Shown: positions 25,888 through 34,969, numbered from the stretch's first letter. The stretch: DNA of 64,000 bases from Selenomonadales bacterium (GCA_029976065.1 JARKNV010000069.1:83692-147691), one strand, 5' to 3'. The notes: generated by a model from the letters alone, not told the origin. Numbers and translations are program-made.

Positions 25888-26454
25888 TTATTTCCCGGCC
25901 GGGAAAATTTTGAACAGATTCTTTTTCACGCCGCAGACGGGACAGAAGTCGGGCGCTTCGCCCTCGCCGGTATGGCCGCAGACGGGGCAGATGTATACGT
26001 CGCCGAGCACCATGTCTTTACTCTGCTTGGCCGCGTCCTGGGCGTCCTTGAACATCTTGGCGTGGATCTTTTCCGCTTCGAGGGCGTAGCGGAAGGCCCG
26101 TTCGGCGCCATTTTCCTGCTGGAACTGGGCGGCTTGCAGGTAGACGGGGTACATCTGCTCGACTTCGTGCAGTTCGCCGTCGATTGCTCCCTGGAGATTT
26201 TCCGCCACCGTGCCGAGGCCGAATACGGCTCCGGCCGTGACCGCCGCCCCGCCCGCCTGAGCGCCAAGCTCGCGGAAGTGGTTGGTGGCGTGGGCTTGCT
26301 CGGCGTAGGCGATGGCAGCAAACAGGCGGGCGATATTGGGCATCCCCTGTTTGGCGGCGTGGTCGCCCCAGATGTAGTAACGCATGCTGGCCATCGATTC
26401 GCCCCCATAGGCGGAGCGCAGGAAATCGGCGGTCATGTCGTTCTTTACGGACAT
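25888..26454 (-). CDS. rbr: Rubrerythrin
   Basis: A 188-residue diiron peroxidase of anaerobes that reduces hydrogen peroxide in the cytoplasm. The four-helix domain has the ligand-rich stretches YGGESMASMRY, AEQAHATNH and ALEAEKIHAKMF. The C-terminal rubredoxin-like domain has ICPVCGHTGEG and FCPVCG for one iron. Residue count and order are standard. It is likely monocistronic. Confidence 0.95.
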   Translation of the reverse strand: MSVKNDMTADFLRSAYGGESMASMRYYIWGDHAAKQGMPNIARLFAAIAYAEQAHATNHFRELGAQAGGAAVTAGAVFGLGTVAENLQGAIDGELHEVEQMYPVYLQAAQFQQENGAERAFRYALEAEKIHAKMFKDAQDAAKQSKDMVLGDVYICPVCGHTGEGEAPDFCPVCGVKKNLFKIFPAGK

Positions 26455-26544
26455 AATATCACTCCTTTGCCGTTTGTGATATTATTCCTATTCGCGCCGT
26501 TTATCATATAAACCTGCTCATTTTTTCGCCAAACCGGGTACGAG

Positions 26545-27300
26545 TCAGTTGTCGTCGCGGGGATACATGGGCATTTTGGCGATGGCATCGTCGAAGATGC
26601 GGTTCATCATCGATTCGGGACCGGTGGGATCGTGGTCGTTGTTCCAGGCGAAGGAGTTGCGGGTGCGCTGGTCGGTGAACTGCCATACGTAGCGCCATGT
26701 CCGCGTGTCGAGGAGGGCGAGGCGGGCTTCGGCGCTGTCGAAAATGTTGTGATGGGCCGGGTGGTGGACGACGACGGTGCGCGGCACCTCCATCCAGCCG
26801 GAGTATTCCTTGCCGTCGGGGGTTTTGCCGCCGTACTCGACCCGCTCGTAGTGCGTTTCCGTGGAATAGTAGGCTTCCTGCCATTCGTAGAACCAGCCGA
26901 AGTCACGGATGTCCATGTAGAGCACGAGGTCGGCGTACTTGGGCATTTCGCGCTGCAGGAGGGCGGAAAATTCCCTGGGGTCTTCGGGGATGCTGCCGGC
27001 AAGGGCGGGGTCGGCTTTGACGCGGGCGGTGACGTAGGTGAGGGTGACGTACTGGAGGTTGGGTATTTTATTCTTGCGGACACTGAACAGGGCGGCGATT
27101 TTTTCCGCGGCATAGGGGTATTGTACGAATTTGTTGTTGCCGCTGACGTTGAAGCCGTCATAGGCGAAGGTGGAGTCCATGACCAGCACGGTTTTTACTT
27201 TGGCGAAGTCGTAGTTCGGGCTGACGGACTCGGTTTGTTTGGCGGCGGCCGGAGCCGTCAGGCAGAATAGAACGGACAGAACGGCGATGGTGTTCCGCAT
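26545..27300 (-). CDS. Secreted protein of unknown function
   Basis: A 251-residue protein with a clear signal peptide (MRNTIAVLSVLFCLTAPAAAKQ, cleavage probably after AAA). The mature part begins with YDFAKVKTVLVMDS and includes DLVLYMDIRDFGWFYEW and a C-terminal LALLDTRTWRYVWQFTDQR. That plan (a conserved motif describing how a value is exported, then a Trp-rich end) is reminiscent of DUF4136-like envelope proteins, but I do not recognise the family with confidence. There is no lipobox. It has no operon partner. Confidence 0.6.
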   Translation of the reverse strand: MRNTIAVLSVLFCLTAPAAAKQTESVSPNYDFAKVKTVLVMDSTFAYDGFNVSGNNKFVQYPYAAEKIAALFSVRKNKIPNLQYVTLTYVTARVKADPALAGSIPEDPREFSALLQREMPKYADLVLYMDIRDFGWFYEWQEAYYSTETHYERVEYGGKTPDGKEYSGWMEVPRTVVVHHPAHHNIFDSAEARLALLDTRTWRYVWQFTDQRTRNSFAWNNDHDPTGPESMMNRIFDDAIAKMPMYPRDDN

Positions 27301-27527
27301 GTTTTCCCCCTCCTCGTTCGCGTTGCCCGCCCACGCGGGGTCACCGGAATTTTCCGGGGCAAATCAAGACTGACCGGTCGGTCATGTATCGGCGGAAGTG
27401 TTGTCCTTTCCGGGTCTTTGCTATGATTTTATCAGCAGAATATGACAAATGTGTGACGATTATCCAAGGGAATTATCAAAAAGAAAGCGAGCCTCCAAGC
27501 GGGGCCCGCCATGCTTTCAAGGTTAGG

Positions 27528-27734
27528 CTACAGTATTTCGTTGGAGGTGATTTGGACGATATATTCTCCCTTGGTATTACGCTTGATGGCGGCTTTCTTG
27601 CCGGCGCCGTCGTCGACGGTGATCGCCTGGAGGTCGTGGGCGAGAAGGAAATTGAGGACGTCCTGCTTGACGAACGCCTCCCAGCTCATTTTCTTTGCGC
27701 TGGCTTCGTTCCCGGTGATAACGTCTTGTGCCAT
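27528..27734 (-). CDS. Small hypothetical protein
   Basis: A 68-residue charged protein (MAQDVITGNEASAKKMSWEA) with a strong ribosome site (AAAGGAGC) eight bases before the ATG. It has a helical N-terminus and a C-terminal beta pair (AITVDDGAGKKAAIKRNTKGEYIVQI). No family recognised. The good ribosome site and codon use support a real gene. Confidence 0.55.
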   Translation of the reverse strand: MAQDVITGNEASAKKMSWEAFVKQDVLNFLLAHDLQAITVDDGAGKKAAIKRNTKGEYIVQITSNEIL

Positions 27735-27874
27735 TATATTGCAGCTCCTTTCGTGATATGTGCCTCTGGGGCCTCCTACATATTCGCCCTTTGCCAGGAA
27801 AACCCTTGCGAGGGAAAAAATAAAAAGGCCGGCACGATATGCTAGCCATATATTAAACTACCAGAATAAATGTA

Positions 27875-27902
27875 GAAAGCCTCCCGGCTAAGGGAGGCTT
27901 TC
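27875..27902. terminator. Terminator at the end of the kor operon
   Basis: GAAAGCCTCCC pairs with GGGAGGCTTTC, 33 bases beyond the stop of korC on the minus strand. It is symmetrical enough to work in both directions. Confidence 0.85.
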
Positions 27903-27934
27903 TTGGCCATATCAGTTTCTCTCTCTGTCCGTCT

Positions 27935-28468
27935 CTATTTCTTTTCCCCGAGGCTGAAGCCGAGTTGGAGGGCCTTGGTGTTGACCTCTTCGGTGCCTTT
28001 GGGCACGCGGTCGAGGACGGCCTCGGTGACCGCCTTGCGGCTGACGATGCCGGTGCTGCTGACCAGGGCGCCGAGGGCGACGATGTTGGCGAACATGTCC
28101 TTTTTCAGATGGTCGCGGGCGGCTTTGGTGATGCCCACCGCTACGATGTCGGCGTCGATTTGGGGAATGGTGTCGACGTTGGTGGCGTCAACGATCATCT
28201 TGCCGCCTTTTTTGAGGATGCCGGCGTATTTGGTGCAGGCTTCCTGGCTCATGGCGAGCAGAATGTCGGCGGTGACGATTTTGGGGTAGTCGATTGCGTC
28301 GTCGGAGATGATTACTTCGGCTTTGCTGGCCCCGCCGCGGGCTTCCGGACCGTAGGACTGGGTCTGGATGGCCTGCTTGCCTTCGAGAATGGCGGCTTCG
28401 GCGAGGATGATGCCGGCGAGGATGATGCCCTGGCCGCCTGTACCGGTGAGGCTAATGCGCCATATCAA
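27935..28468 (-). CDS. korC: 2-Oxoacid:ferredoxin oxidoreductase gamma subunit
   Basis: A 177-residue gamma subunit. The N-terminal SLTGTGGQGIILAGIILAEAAI is the family signature and QSYGPEARGGASKAEVIIS follows. It completes the KorDABC complex, which oxidises 2-oxoglutarate (or a related 2-oxoacid) with CoA, passing electrons to ferredoxin. It lies one base after korB. Confidence 0.93.
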   Translation of the reverse strand: MIWRISLTGTGGQGIILAGIILAEAAILEGKQAIQTQSYGPEARGGASKAEVIISDDAIDYPKIVTADILLAMSQEACTKYAGILKKGGKMIVDATNVDTIPQIDADIVAVGITKAARDHLKKDMFANIVALGALVSSTGIVSRKAVTEAVLDRVPKGTEEVNTKALQLGFSLGEKK

Positions 28469-28469
28469 T

Positions 28470-29291
28470 TTATTTTCCCCCCTTCTTTTCGACCCGGGCG
28501 ATGAGTTTGTCGTATTCGGCGGTGTATTCGGGGGCTTCGCTGCGGTAGAGTTCGCCGACGACGAATTTGCCCTTAAGGTCTTCGGGACGCATTTTGGCTA
28601 CGGCCTGGACCATGACGGCGCTGTCGCGCTGCCAGGCGAGCATGTCGGCGGCGGAGCCCATTTTGTTTTTGCGCCCGTAGGAGATGGGGCATTGGGTGAT
28701 GGCGTCGATGACGGAGAAGCCTTTGTTTTCGATGCCTTTGACGACCAGATCGGTGAGGAGCTGGGCGTGGAAGGCGGTGCCGCGGGCTACGTAGGTGGCG
28801 CCGGCGGCGATGGCCAGGGCGGCGATGTCGAAGGACCGCTCGATGTGGCCGAAGGGGGCGGTGGTGGCTTTGGCGGCCATGGGGGTGAGGGGCGAGTACT
28901 GGCCGCCGGTCATGCCGTAGATGTTGTTGTTGAAGATGACGGTGGTGATGTCGACGTTGCGGCGGGCGGCGTGGATGAAGTGGTTGCCGCCGATGGCGGT
29001 GGAGTCGCCGTCGCCGGTGAGGACGATGACGTTGAGTTCGGGCTTGGCGAGCTTGATGCCGGTGGCGAAGGTGAGGGCGCGGCCATGGGCGGTGTGGACG
29101 GTGTTGAAGTTCATGTAGCCCGAGGCGCGCGACGAGCAGCCGATGCCGGAGACGATGACGGTTTTCTTCTGGTCGAGGCCGAGTTTGTCGACGGCCCGCA
29201 GGATGGCGGCGAGGAGGATGCCGTTGCCGCAGCCGGGGCACCAGATGTGAGGCAGCGCCGACTTGCGGAGATATTTTTCGATGCCGGCCAT
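28470..29291 (-). CDS. korB: 2-Oxoacid:ferredoxin oxidoreductase beta subunit (TPP-binding)
   Basis: A 273-residue TPP-binding subunit. HIWCPGCGNGILLAA is at the N-terminus; GDGDSTAIGGNHFIHAARRN and NNNIYGMTGGQYSPLTP form the TPP/Mg site. The order D-A-B-C and the sizes match 2-oxoglutarate oxidoreductases (Kor). Valine-type Vor enzymes are similar, so the substrate is a family-level inference. Confidence 0.92.
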   Translation of the reverse strand: MAGIEKYLRKSALPHIWCPGCGNGILLAAILRAVDKLGLDQKKTVIVSGIGCSSRASGYMNFNTVHTAHGRALTFATGIKLAKPELNVIVLTGDGDSTAIGGNHFIHAARRNVDITTVIFNNNIYGMTGGQYSPLTPMAAKATTAPFGHIERSFDIAALAIAAGATYVARGTAFHAQLLTDLVVKGIENKGFSVIDAITQCPISYGRKNKMGSAADMLAWQRDSAVMVQAVAKMRPEDLKGKFVVGELYRSEAPEYTAEYDKLIARVEKKGGK

Positions 29292-30427
29292 TATTTGCCA
29301 CCTCCTGCCTTGATGATGGGATTGAGGATTTCTTCCGGCCGGAAGAGCTCACCGTCGTAGCGGGTGAGGGAGACGACTTTTTCGCGGGGGACGTAGCGTT
29401 CGATTTCGCCGACGAGTTGGCCGTAGTTGAGTTCGGGGACGATGACCGTTTTCGCTTGGGCGGCGGCCCGGGCGACGATTTCGGCCGGGAAGGGCCAGAT
29501 GGTGACGAGGGAAAGGAGGCCGGCTTTGACGCCTTTGGCGCGGGCTTCCTTGACGGCGGCGATGGCCGCGCGGGTGGTGCCTCCGTAGGCGATGACGAGG
29601 ACGTCGGCGTCGGCGGTGAAGTCTTCGTGGTAGATGGTTATTTCGTCTTTGGCCCGCTCGATTTTGGTGTGCAGGCGGTCGATGAGTTCGGTGGTGAGGG
29701 CGTTGTTCTGGGAGGGCATGCCTTTGTAGTCGTGGACGAGGCCGGTGACGTGGTAGTAGTAGCCTTCGCCGAAGTCGGCCATGGGCGCGACGCCGTCGGC
29801 GTCGGGCTTGAAGGCTTGGTATTCTTCGGGCGGCCCGGAGGGGCGCTTGCGGTCGATGACTTCGACTTCGCTCGATTCAGGCAGTTCGACGCGTTCGCGC
29901 ATGTGGCCGATTACTTCGTCGAGGAGGAGGATTACGGGCATGCGGAATTTTTCGGCGAAGTTGAAGGCTTTGACGGTGATGTCGAAGCATTCGCGCACCG
30001 AGGTAGGGCTGAGGGCGATGACGCCGCGGTCGCCGTGGGTGCCCCAGCGGGCCTGCATGACGTCGCCCTGGGCGGGCGAGGTGGGTTTGCCGGTACTGGG
30101 ACCGAGCCGCTGGACGTTGACGATGACGCAGGGGATTTCGGCCATGGCGGCGTAGCCGATGAGTTCCTGTTTGAGCGAGTAGCCGGGGCCGCTGGTGGCG
30201 GTGATGGCCTTGGCGCCGGTGAGGGAGGCGCCGCAGACGGCGCCCATGCTGGCGATTTCGTCTTCCATCTGGATGAATTTGCCGCCGAATTTGGGCAGCA
30301 TTTCGGCGAGGATTTCGGCTATTTCCGTGCTGGGGGTGATGGGATAACCGGCGAAGAAGGTTACGCCGGCCGCCAGTGCGCCGACGGCGCAGGCCTGGTT
30401 GCCTTGCATGAGTTGTGCTTTAGCCAT
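29291..30427 (-). CDS. korA: 2-Oxoacid:ferredoxin oxidoreductase alpha subunit
   Basis: A 378-residue alpha subunit carrying the pyrimidine-binding domain and transketolase C-terminal domain. Typical stretches are GNQACAVGALAAGVTFFAGYPITPSTEIAE, SGPGYSLKQELIGYAAMAEIPCVIV and VPELNYGQLVGEIER. It overlaps korB by one base and korD by eight. Confidence 0.93.
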   Translation of the reverse strand: MAKAQLMQGNQACAVGALAAGVTFFAGYPITPSTEIAEILAEMLPKFGGKFIQMEDEIASMGAVCGASLTGAKAITATSGPGYSLKQELIGYAAMAEIPCVIVNVQRLGPSTGKPTSPAQGDVMQARWGTHGDRGVIALSPTSVRECFDITVKAFNFAEKFRMPVILLLDEVIGHMRERVELPESSEVEVIDRKRPSGPPEEYQAFKPDADGVAPMADFGEGYYYHVTGLVHDYKGMPSQNNALTTELIDRLHTKIERAKDEITIYHEDFTADADVLVIAYGGTTRAAIAAVKEARAKGVKAGLLSLVTIWPFPAEIVARAAAQAKTVIVPELNYGQLVGEIERYVPREKVVSLTRYDGELFRPEEILNPIIKAGGGK

Positions 30428-30626
30428 TGCTATCCCCCTTTCCGGGTTTGATTACTTTGATGGCAAAGTCCGGACAGCGCAGTTCGCACTGGCCGCAGGC
30501 GATGCATTTGTCGGGATCGGTGACGTAAATCTTGCCTTTGTCGTTGAGGGCGAGGATTTTCTTGGGGCAGAAGGCCACGCAGATGCCGCAACCTTTGCAG
30601 TATTTCTGGGTGATATCGAGCGCCAC
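30420..30626 (-). CDS. korD: Ferredoxin-like delta subunit of 2-oxoacid oxidoreductase
   Basis: A 68-residue 2x[4Fe-4S] protein with CKGCGICVAFCP and CIACGQCELRCP. The start is a GTG at 30626 placed seven bases after AGGAGG; the longer ATG start in the track has no ribosome site. It heads the korDABC operon and carries electrons from the TPP/Fe-S core to soluble ferredoxin. Confidence 0.92.
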   Translation of the reverse strand: MALDITQKYCKGCGICVAFCPKKILALNDKGKIYVTDPDKCIACGQCELRCPDFAIKVIKPGKGDSNG

Positions 30627-30989
30627 GTCAACACCTCCTGAATATTGGGCCACAAGCTGGTCTGATTGCCTTGTGCTTTACCATTAGCCTGTCTCGCCGG
30701 CGGCCGGTATTATTCCGGCGCCGCCGGGTCCGTCGGCGGCCTATGTTTTTCGGGGCAATGTATACAAAAAACATTGGTTCTATGGATACATGGCCCTAAG
30801 CACACCCATAGCCGGGCATCTCTACCCGGCTACGATCAGCAACGTTGCTGCGGCTTACAAGCATATTTATGGCTGTAACAGCTGTTTTCTCTATCGGAAC
30901 AGATTTTCCTGCCAAGACTACATGAAAATTCCTTAACAGTCTAAAAACTACAATCCGGTTGTCAAACCGACACACATGCATTGTGAGTA

Positions 30990-30999
30990 TTGTATACAA
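30990..30999. promoter_or_regulatory. TTGTATACAA palindrome, possible regulator site
   Basis: This perfect 10-base palindrome has a second GTATAC site 230 bases away at 30759-30766. GTATAC cores are typical of GntR-family regulators. They lie in the promoter region of the korDABC operon. No regulator gene is nearby. Confidence 0.35.
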
Positions 31000-31030
31000 A
31001 GTACTTAGCTTGCAAGCCGGCTTTCCGCGG

Positions 31031-31066
31031 AAAGGCCATAGCCGGGCTACGACCCGGCTATGGCTT
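31031..31066 (-). terminator. Terminator after the TRAP permease
   Basis: AAAGCCATAGCCGGG pairs with CCCGGCTATGGCCTTT, 27 bases beyond the permease stop on the minus strand. A shorter relative of this hairpin lies at 30809-30832. Confidence 0.75.
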
Positions 31067-31092
31067 TAATTTGTGTTAAAATACCAGGCAGG

Positions 31093-33027
31093 TCAGGCGG
31101 AGGCTTTGGCCTTTTGCAGTTTCTTCCGTTTGAGGTACTGGAAGAACATCAGCGCGGCCAGGACGCCGGCGCCGATGGCGTCGGTGTATAGGCCGGGGTC
31201 GATGAGCATCAGGCCGCCGAAGAAGAACAGCAGCCGCATCGGCATGCTGGCGGGAGCCAGGAAGTAGCCGATCATTGCCGCGCTCAGGCCGACCATGCCG
31301 AAAAGCGCGGTGCAGGTGCTCCACAGCACGGTCAGGGGGGTGGCGTTGATCATCAGCAGGGTTGGGTTTAGTACGAAGATGTACGGTACGACGAAGGCGG
31401 CGATGGCGAGCTTCGAGGCGTTGATGCCGGTGCGCATCGGATCGCTGCCGGCGATGCCCGCCCCGGCGAAGGCCGCGAGGGCGACCGGCGGGGTGACGTC
31501 GGCGATGATGCCGAAGTAGAAAGCGAACATGTGGGCCGCCAGCACGGGCACGCCCATCTGGAGGAGCGCCGGGGCGGCGATGGTGGAGGTGATGACGTAG
31601 TTGGCGGTGGTGGGAACGCCCATGCCGAGGATGAGGGAGGTGATCATGGTGAAGAACATGGCGGGCAAGAGCTTGCCGCCGGCCAGATCGAGCAGCGCCG
31701 ATGCGAGCTTAAGGCCGACGCCGGTTTTGGTGACGACGCCGATGATGATGCCGGCGGTAGCGCAGGCGATGAGGACGCCCAGCACCGCTTTGGCGCCTTT
31801 CTCGAGGCCGAGGACGACGTCTTTGGCGCTGATGCGGGTGGATTTGCGCAGGCAGGAGGCGCCGATGGCAAGGAAGATGGCCCACAGGGCGGCGCGCATC
31901 GGCGTGTAGCCGGCGACGAGCAGATAGACGATGACGATGAGCGGGATGGCCAGATGGCCGCGCTCGACCAAGAGTTCTTTAAATTTGGGCAGCTCGCTGC
32001 GGGGGATGCCCTGAAGGCCGTGTTTTTTCGCCTCAAGATGGACGCCGATCCAGACGCCGCTGTAATAAAGGAGCGCCGGGATGACGGCGGCGGTGACAAC
32101 ATTAATGTAGGGTATGCCGATGAATTCGGCCATGAGGAAGGCGGCGGCGCCCATGACGGGCGGCATAAGCTGACCGCCGGTGGAGGCGGTGGCTTCGACG
32201 GCGCCGGCGAATTCGGGCTTGTAGCCGAGCTTCTTCATCATGGGGATGGTGAAGCTGCCGGTGCCGACGACGTTGGCGACCGAACTGCCGGAGACGGTAC
32301 CCATGAGGCCGCTGGACAGGACGGCTACCTTGGCCGGTCCGCCGCTGGCCCAGCCGGCGACGGCGTTGGCGATGTCGATGAAGAATTTGCCAAGGCCGGT
32401 GGTTTCAAGGTAAGAGCCGAACAGGATGAAGAGGAAGATGAAGGTGGACGAAACGCCGAGCGGGATGCCGAAGATGCCTTCGGTGGTGTAGAAGAGGTGG
32501 TCGATCAGTTCATCCATGCCGACGCCGCGGTGAGCCAGAATGGGCGGCATGTAGGGGCCGGCGAAGGCGTAGATGAGGAAGCCGGTGGCGACGATGACCA
32601 TCGGCCAGCCTACCGCCCTTCTCGCGGCTTCCATTACCAGAAAGAGGCCGAGGACGCCGACGACGATGTCGAGGGTTGTGGGCATGGCAGCCCGGGTGAC
32701 GAGTTCCTCGTAAAAGACGACGATGTACATCGGCGCCGCCCCCCCCACTATCGCCAGCAGGACGTCGAGCGGATGGACCTTGTCCCGGGGCCAGCTGCGC
32801 CGGGTCGGGTAGAGGAGGAAGATGAGCGTCAGGCCGAACCCGAGGTGGATGGCGCGCTGCAGCGCGGCGTCAAGTACCCCGAAGACTGCGGTATACAGTT
32901 GGAACAGCGAGAAGCAGATGGCGATGGCCATGACGATTTTCGCCATTAAGCCTTTCAGGGTCCTGGTGTCTGATTCGCGATCATATTTCGCCAGTACCTC
33001 TTCGGCGGTAAGGATTTTTTTCTCCAA
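31093..33027 (-). CDS. TRAP transporter fused permease, TAXI type
   Basis: A 644-residue membrane protein in which the small (DctQ-like, about the first 150 residues) and large (DctM-like) permease parts are fused. Many hydrophobic segments and repeated glycine-rich stretches (SSGLMGTVSGSSVANVVGTG, EATASTGGQLMPPVMGAAAF, GMGVPTTANYV) are typical of TAXI-associated fused permeases. With the binding protein at 33672 it should import organic anions such as dicarboxylates or amino acids using an ion gradient. The adjacent kor genes make 2-oxoacids or their precursors a reasonable guess. Confidence 0.92.
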   Translation of the reverse strand: MEKKILTAEEVLAKYDRESDTRTLKGLMAKIVMAIAICFSLFQLYTAVFGVLDAALQRAIHLGFGLTLIFLLYPTRRSWPRDKVHPLDVLLAIVGGAAPMYIVVFYEELVTRAAMPTTLDIVVGVLGLFLVMEAARRAVGWPMVIVATGFLIYAFAGPYMPPILAHRGVGMDELIDHLFYTTEGIFGIPLGVSSTFIFLFILFGSYLETTGLGKFFIDIANAVAGWASGGPAKVAVLSSGLMGTVSGSSVANVVGTGSFTIPMMKKLGYKPEFAGAVEATASTGGQLMPPVMGAAAFLMAEFIGIPYINVVTAAVIPALLYYSGVWIGVHLEAKKHGLQGIPRSELPKFKELLVERGHLAIPLIVIVYLLVAGYTPMRAALWAIFLAIGASCLRKSTRISAKDVVLGLEKGAKAVLGVLIACATAGIIIGVVTKTGVGLKLASALLDLAGGKLLPAMFFTMITSLILGMGVPTTANYVITSTIAAPALLQMGVPVLAAHMFAFYFGIIADVTPPVALAAFAGAGIAGSDPMRTGINASKLAIAAFVVPYIFVLNPTLLMINATPLTVLWSTCTALFGMVGLSAAMIGYFLAPASMPMRLLFFFGGLMLIDPGLYTDAIGAGVLAALMFFQYLKRKKLQKAKASA

Positions 33028-33058
33028 TTAAGCCGCCTCCTTTCACGGAATGAATGAG

Positions 33059-33580
33059 TCAGTCATTATGCAGCCACTTGTAGTAGTATGGCTTAACGCG
33101 GATGGTTACGAACGCTCCTCCCTCGTGAAGGGCGTAAAGGGGAATGGTTTGATTGTGCACTTCGAGAACAAGCCCCGCTATGGACCCGGCATGGACGGAT
33201 AATTGGTCGAAGCGGCGGCCTATGCCGGTAAGGACGAAGTCGTTGCCCTGGCGGGCAAAATGGCCTTCGCCGGGCAGGAAAGGCAGCCCAACGCCATAAG
33301 TCTGATAGACTGTTGATTCGAGAACCAGTTCGTCGGCAGCCACAATGGAAAAAGTCTCCGCTACAGGCGTCTTTTGCACCGAGTGAGTGTATTTTAAGCT
33401 GAAGGTATCGCCTTTGCTGACAGGAATAGTCATACGTTTTCCCTGGTCTGTCGCGATGAATAGGCACAGCTTCATGGACAGAAACAGGCCGCCGATTATT
33501 AGCCCCACAGCCAGAAAGGCGATACCCAGCAAGGTTTTCGCCCTAACGCCGGTTGGCCAGCCTTTCACGCGATTGAACAT
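33059..33580 (-). CDS. DUF1850 protein of the TRAP-TAXI system
   Basis: A 173-residue protein with one N-terminal membrane helix (LLGIAFLAVGLIIGGLFLSM) and an extracytoplasmic domain containing FSLKYTHSVQKTPVAETF and LTGIGRRFDQLSVHAG. These match DUF1850, almost always encoded with TAXI-type TRAP transporters. It lies between the binding protein and the permease, 31 bases from the latter. Its biochemical role is unknown. Confidence 0.85.
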   Translation of the reverse strand: MFNRVKGWPTGVRAKTLLGIAFLAVGLIIGGLFLSMKLCLFIATDQGKRMTIPVSKGDTFSLKYTHSVQKTPVAETFSIVAADELVLESTVYQTYGVGLPFLPGEGHFARQGNDFVLTGIGRRFDQLSVHAGSIAGLVLEVHNQTIPLYALHEGGAFVTIRVKPYYYKWLHND

Positions 33581-33671
33581 TTTACAACTCCAGTCTTGCC
33601 AGAAAAAGCCGGGAATCGGCAGACCCGATCCCCGGCACGCTTACTATAAGGTTGACCCTACAAGACAAGGC

Positions 33672-34640
33672 TTATTTCTCTTTGAAGAATTTTTCCGCGC
33701 CAGCATGCAGCTTGATGGACATGCCGTCCTGCGCGGTAGCCTTGGTGATGCCCTTGCCTACGGCATGGGCGGCCTTGATGCGGTCAAGGTTGCCGTAAAT
33801 GGCCTTGGTAATGGCGTAGACGGTGTCGGCGTCCATTTTGTCGGCGACGACGAGCATGGCCTGAACGGCAACGGCGTCGGCTTCGGCGGCCTGCCCCTGA
33901 TAGGTGTTGGCGGGAATCTTAACCTTGGTGTAGAACGGGTATTTCTTGATCAGGGAGTCTGCTTGGGCGGCCTCGATGGGAACGAGGACGATCTTGTTCT
34001 GGACGGCGATATCCTGGATGGCGGCGGTGGGGTGGCCGGCGGTTACGAAGGCCACGTCGACGTTGCCGTCTTTCAGGCCGCTGGCGGCTTCACCGAAGGA
34101 GAGATACTGAACTTTGATGTCGTTGTAGGTGATGCCGTACTGTTCGAGAATCTGGCGGGCGTTGGCTTCGGTTCCGCTGCCGCGGGCACCGACGGCGACC
34201 CGCTTGCCTTTAAGGTCGGCAATCGATTTGATGCCGGCTTTTTCAAGCGCGACGATCTGGATGGTTTCCGGGTAGAGGGTGGCAATGCCTTTGAAGTTGT
34301 CGACTTTCTTGTCCTTGAACATTTCGGTGCCGTTGACGGCATAATAGGCGATGTCGTTCTGAATCAGCGCAAGGTCGACTTTACCGTCTTTCAACATGTT
34401 TACGTTGGCGACGGAGGCTCCGGTGCTCTGGGCACTGGCGTTGGCGCCGGGAACGTTCTTGTTGATTATTTCCGCCATGGCTCCGCCCAGCGGGAAGTAG
34501 GTGCCTGCCGTGCCACCGGTGGCGATGTTAATGAATTTTTGCGCAGCAGGTTTCGGTTGTTCTTTGGCGCCGCCGCCGCAACCGGCGATAAGACCGGCGA
34601 CCATAACCACTACAACCAGGAACGCGAGAGTCTTTTTCAT
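33672..34640 (-). CDS. TAXI family TRAP solute-binding lipoprotein
   Basis: A 322-residue extracytoplasmic binding protein. The lipoprotein signal MKKTLAFLVVVVMVAGLIAGCG ends in a lipobox cysteine, so it is anchored outside the membrane. FINIATGGTAGTYFPLGGAMAEIIN is the TAXI signature, and SIADLKGKRVAVGARGSGTEANAR follows. It delivers the solute to the fused permease. Ligands of this family include glutamate and other acids; none can be fixed from sequence. Confidence 0.93.
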   Translation of the reverse strand: MKKTLAFLVVVVMVAGLIAGCGGGAKEQPKPAAQKFINIATGGTAGTYFPLGGAMAEIINKNVPGANASAQSTGASVANVNMLKDGKVDLALIQNDIAYYAVNGTEMFKDKKVDNFKGIATLYPETIQIVALEKAGIKSIADLKGKRVAVGARGSGTEANARQILEQYGITYNDIKVQYLSFGEAASGLKDGNVDVAFVTAGHPTAAIQDIAVQNKIVLVPIEAAQADSLIKKYPFYTKVKIPANTYQGQAAEADAVAVQAMLVVADKMDADTVYAITKAIYGNLDRIKAAHAVGKGITKATAQDGMSIKLHAGAEKFFKEK

Positions 34641-34816
34641 TCTTTCCCCTCCTCAGTAGATTTATGGATAACATTATTGTTTTTTCGCTGTTGATAAAGG
34701 TTTTCCTGCTTGCATGAACGTACAGACAGGCGAGAATTAGCCGCCACTACAAGAGGATACAAAATCCTTCAAAAAAAAACGTTAATCCTCAAAGGAAAAA
34801 CATCTGTGAACAATAA

Positions 34817-34969
34817 TCAGTTTTCCGAGGTGTCGGCAACGCGTTTACGGACATAGTACATGACCGCCAGCCAGAGGATAAATCCCGGTCCGGCGATCAA
34901 CGGATTGATCAAGAGGCAAAAGATGAAGCCAATAATTACCGGCCAGATATATGAGTGCACGAGTTCCAC
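34817..34969 (-). CDS. Small single- or double-pass membrane protein (not in ORF track)
   Basis: A 50-residue ORF too short for the supplied track. A GTG start at 34969 follows GGAGGTG at six-base spacing. The product is mostly hydrophobic (SYIWPVIIGFIFCLLINPLI, then a Gly-Pro turn and FILWLAVMYYVRKRVA) with a positively charged tail, so two helices with the tail inside are likely. It lies upstream of the TAXI transporter genes on the same strand, 176 bases from them. No family recognised. Confidence 0.55.
   Translation of the reverse strand: MELVHSYIWPVIIGFIFCLLINPLIAGPGFILWLAVMYYVRKRVADTSEN

Larger units (their letters stand above)
30627..31092. other. Intergenic region between the TRAP and kor operons
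   Basis: This 466-base stretch should carry the kor promoter. It holds two near-identical hairpins (TAGCCGGG/CCCGGCTA at 30809-30832 and 31031-31066) and two GTATAC-centred palindromes (TGTATACA at 30759-30766, TTGTATACAA at 30990-30999). No gene is credible: the short ORFs at 30666 and 30796 lack ribosome sites and family features. Confidence 0.6.

Noticed and set aside
27384-27845. Plus-strand 153-residue ORF
   Set aside because: It covers the small minus-strand gene at 27528-27734, which has a proper ribosome site; the ORF itself has no motif.
30796-30999. 67-residue minus-strand ORF in the kor-TRAP gap
   Set aside because: No ribosome site; it overlaps a hairpin and palindromes that look regulatory.
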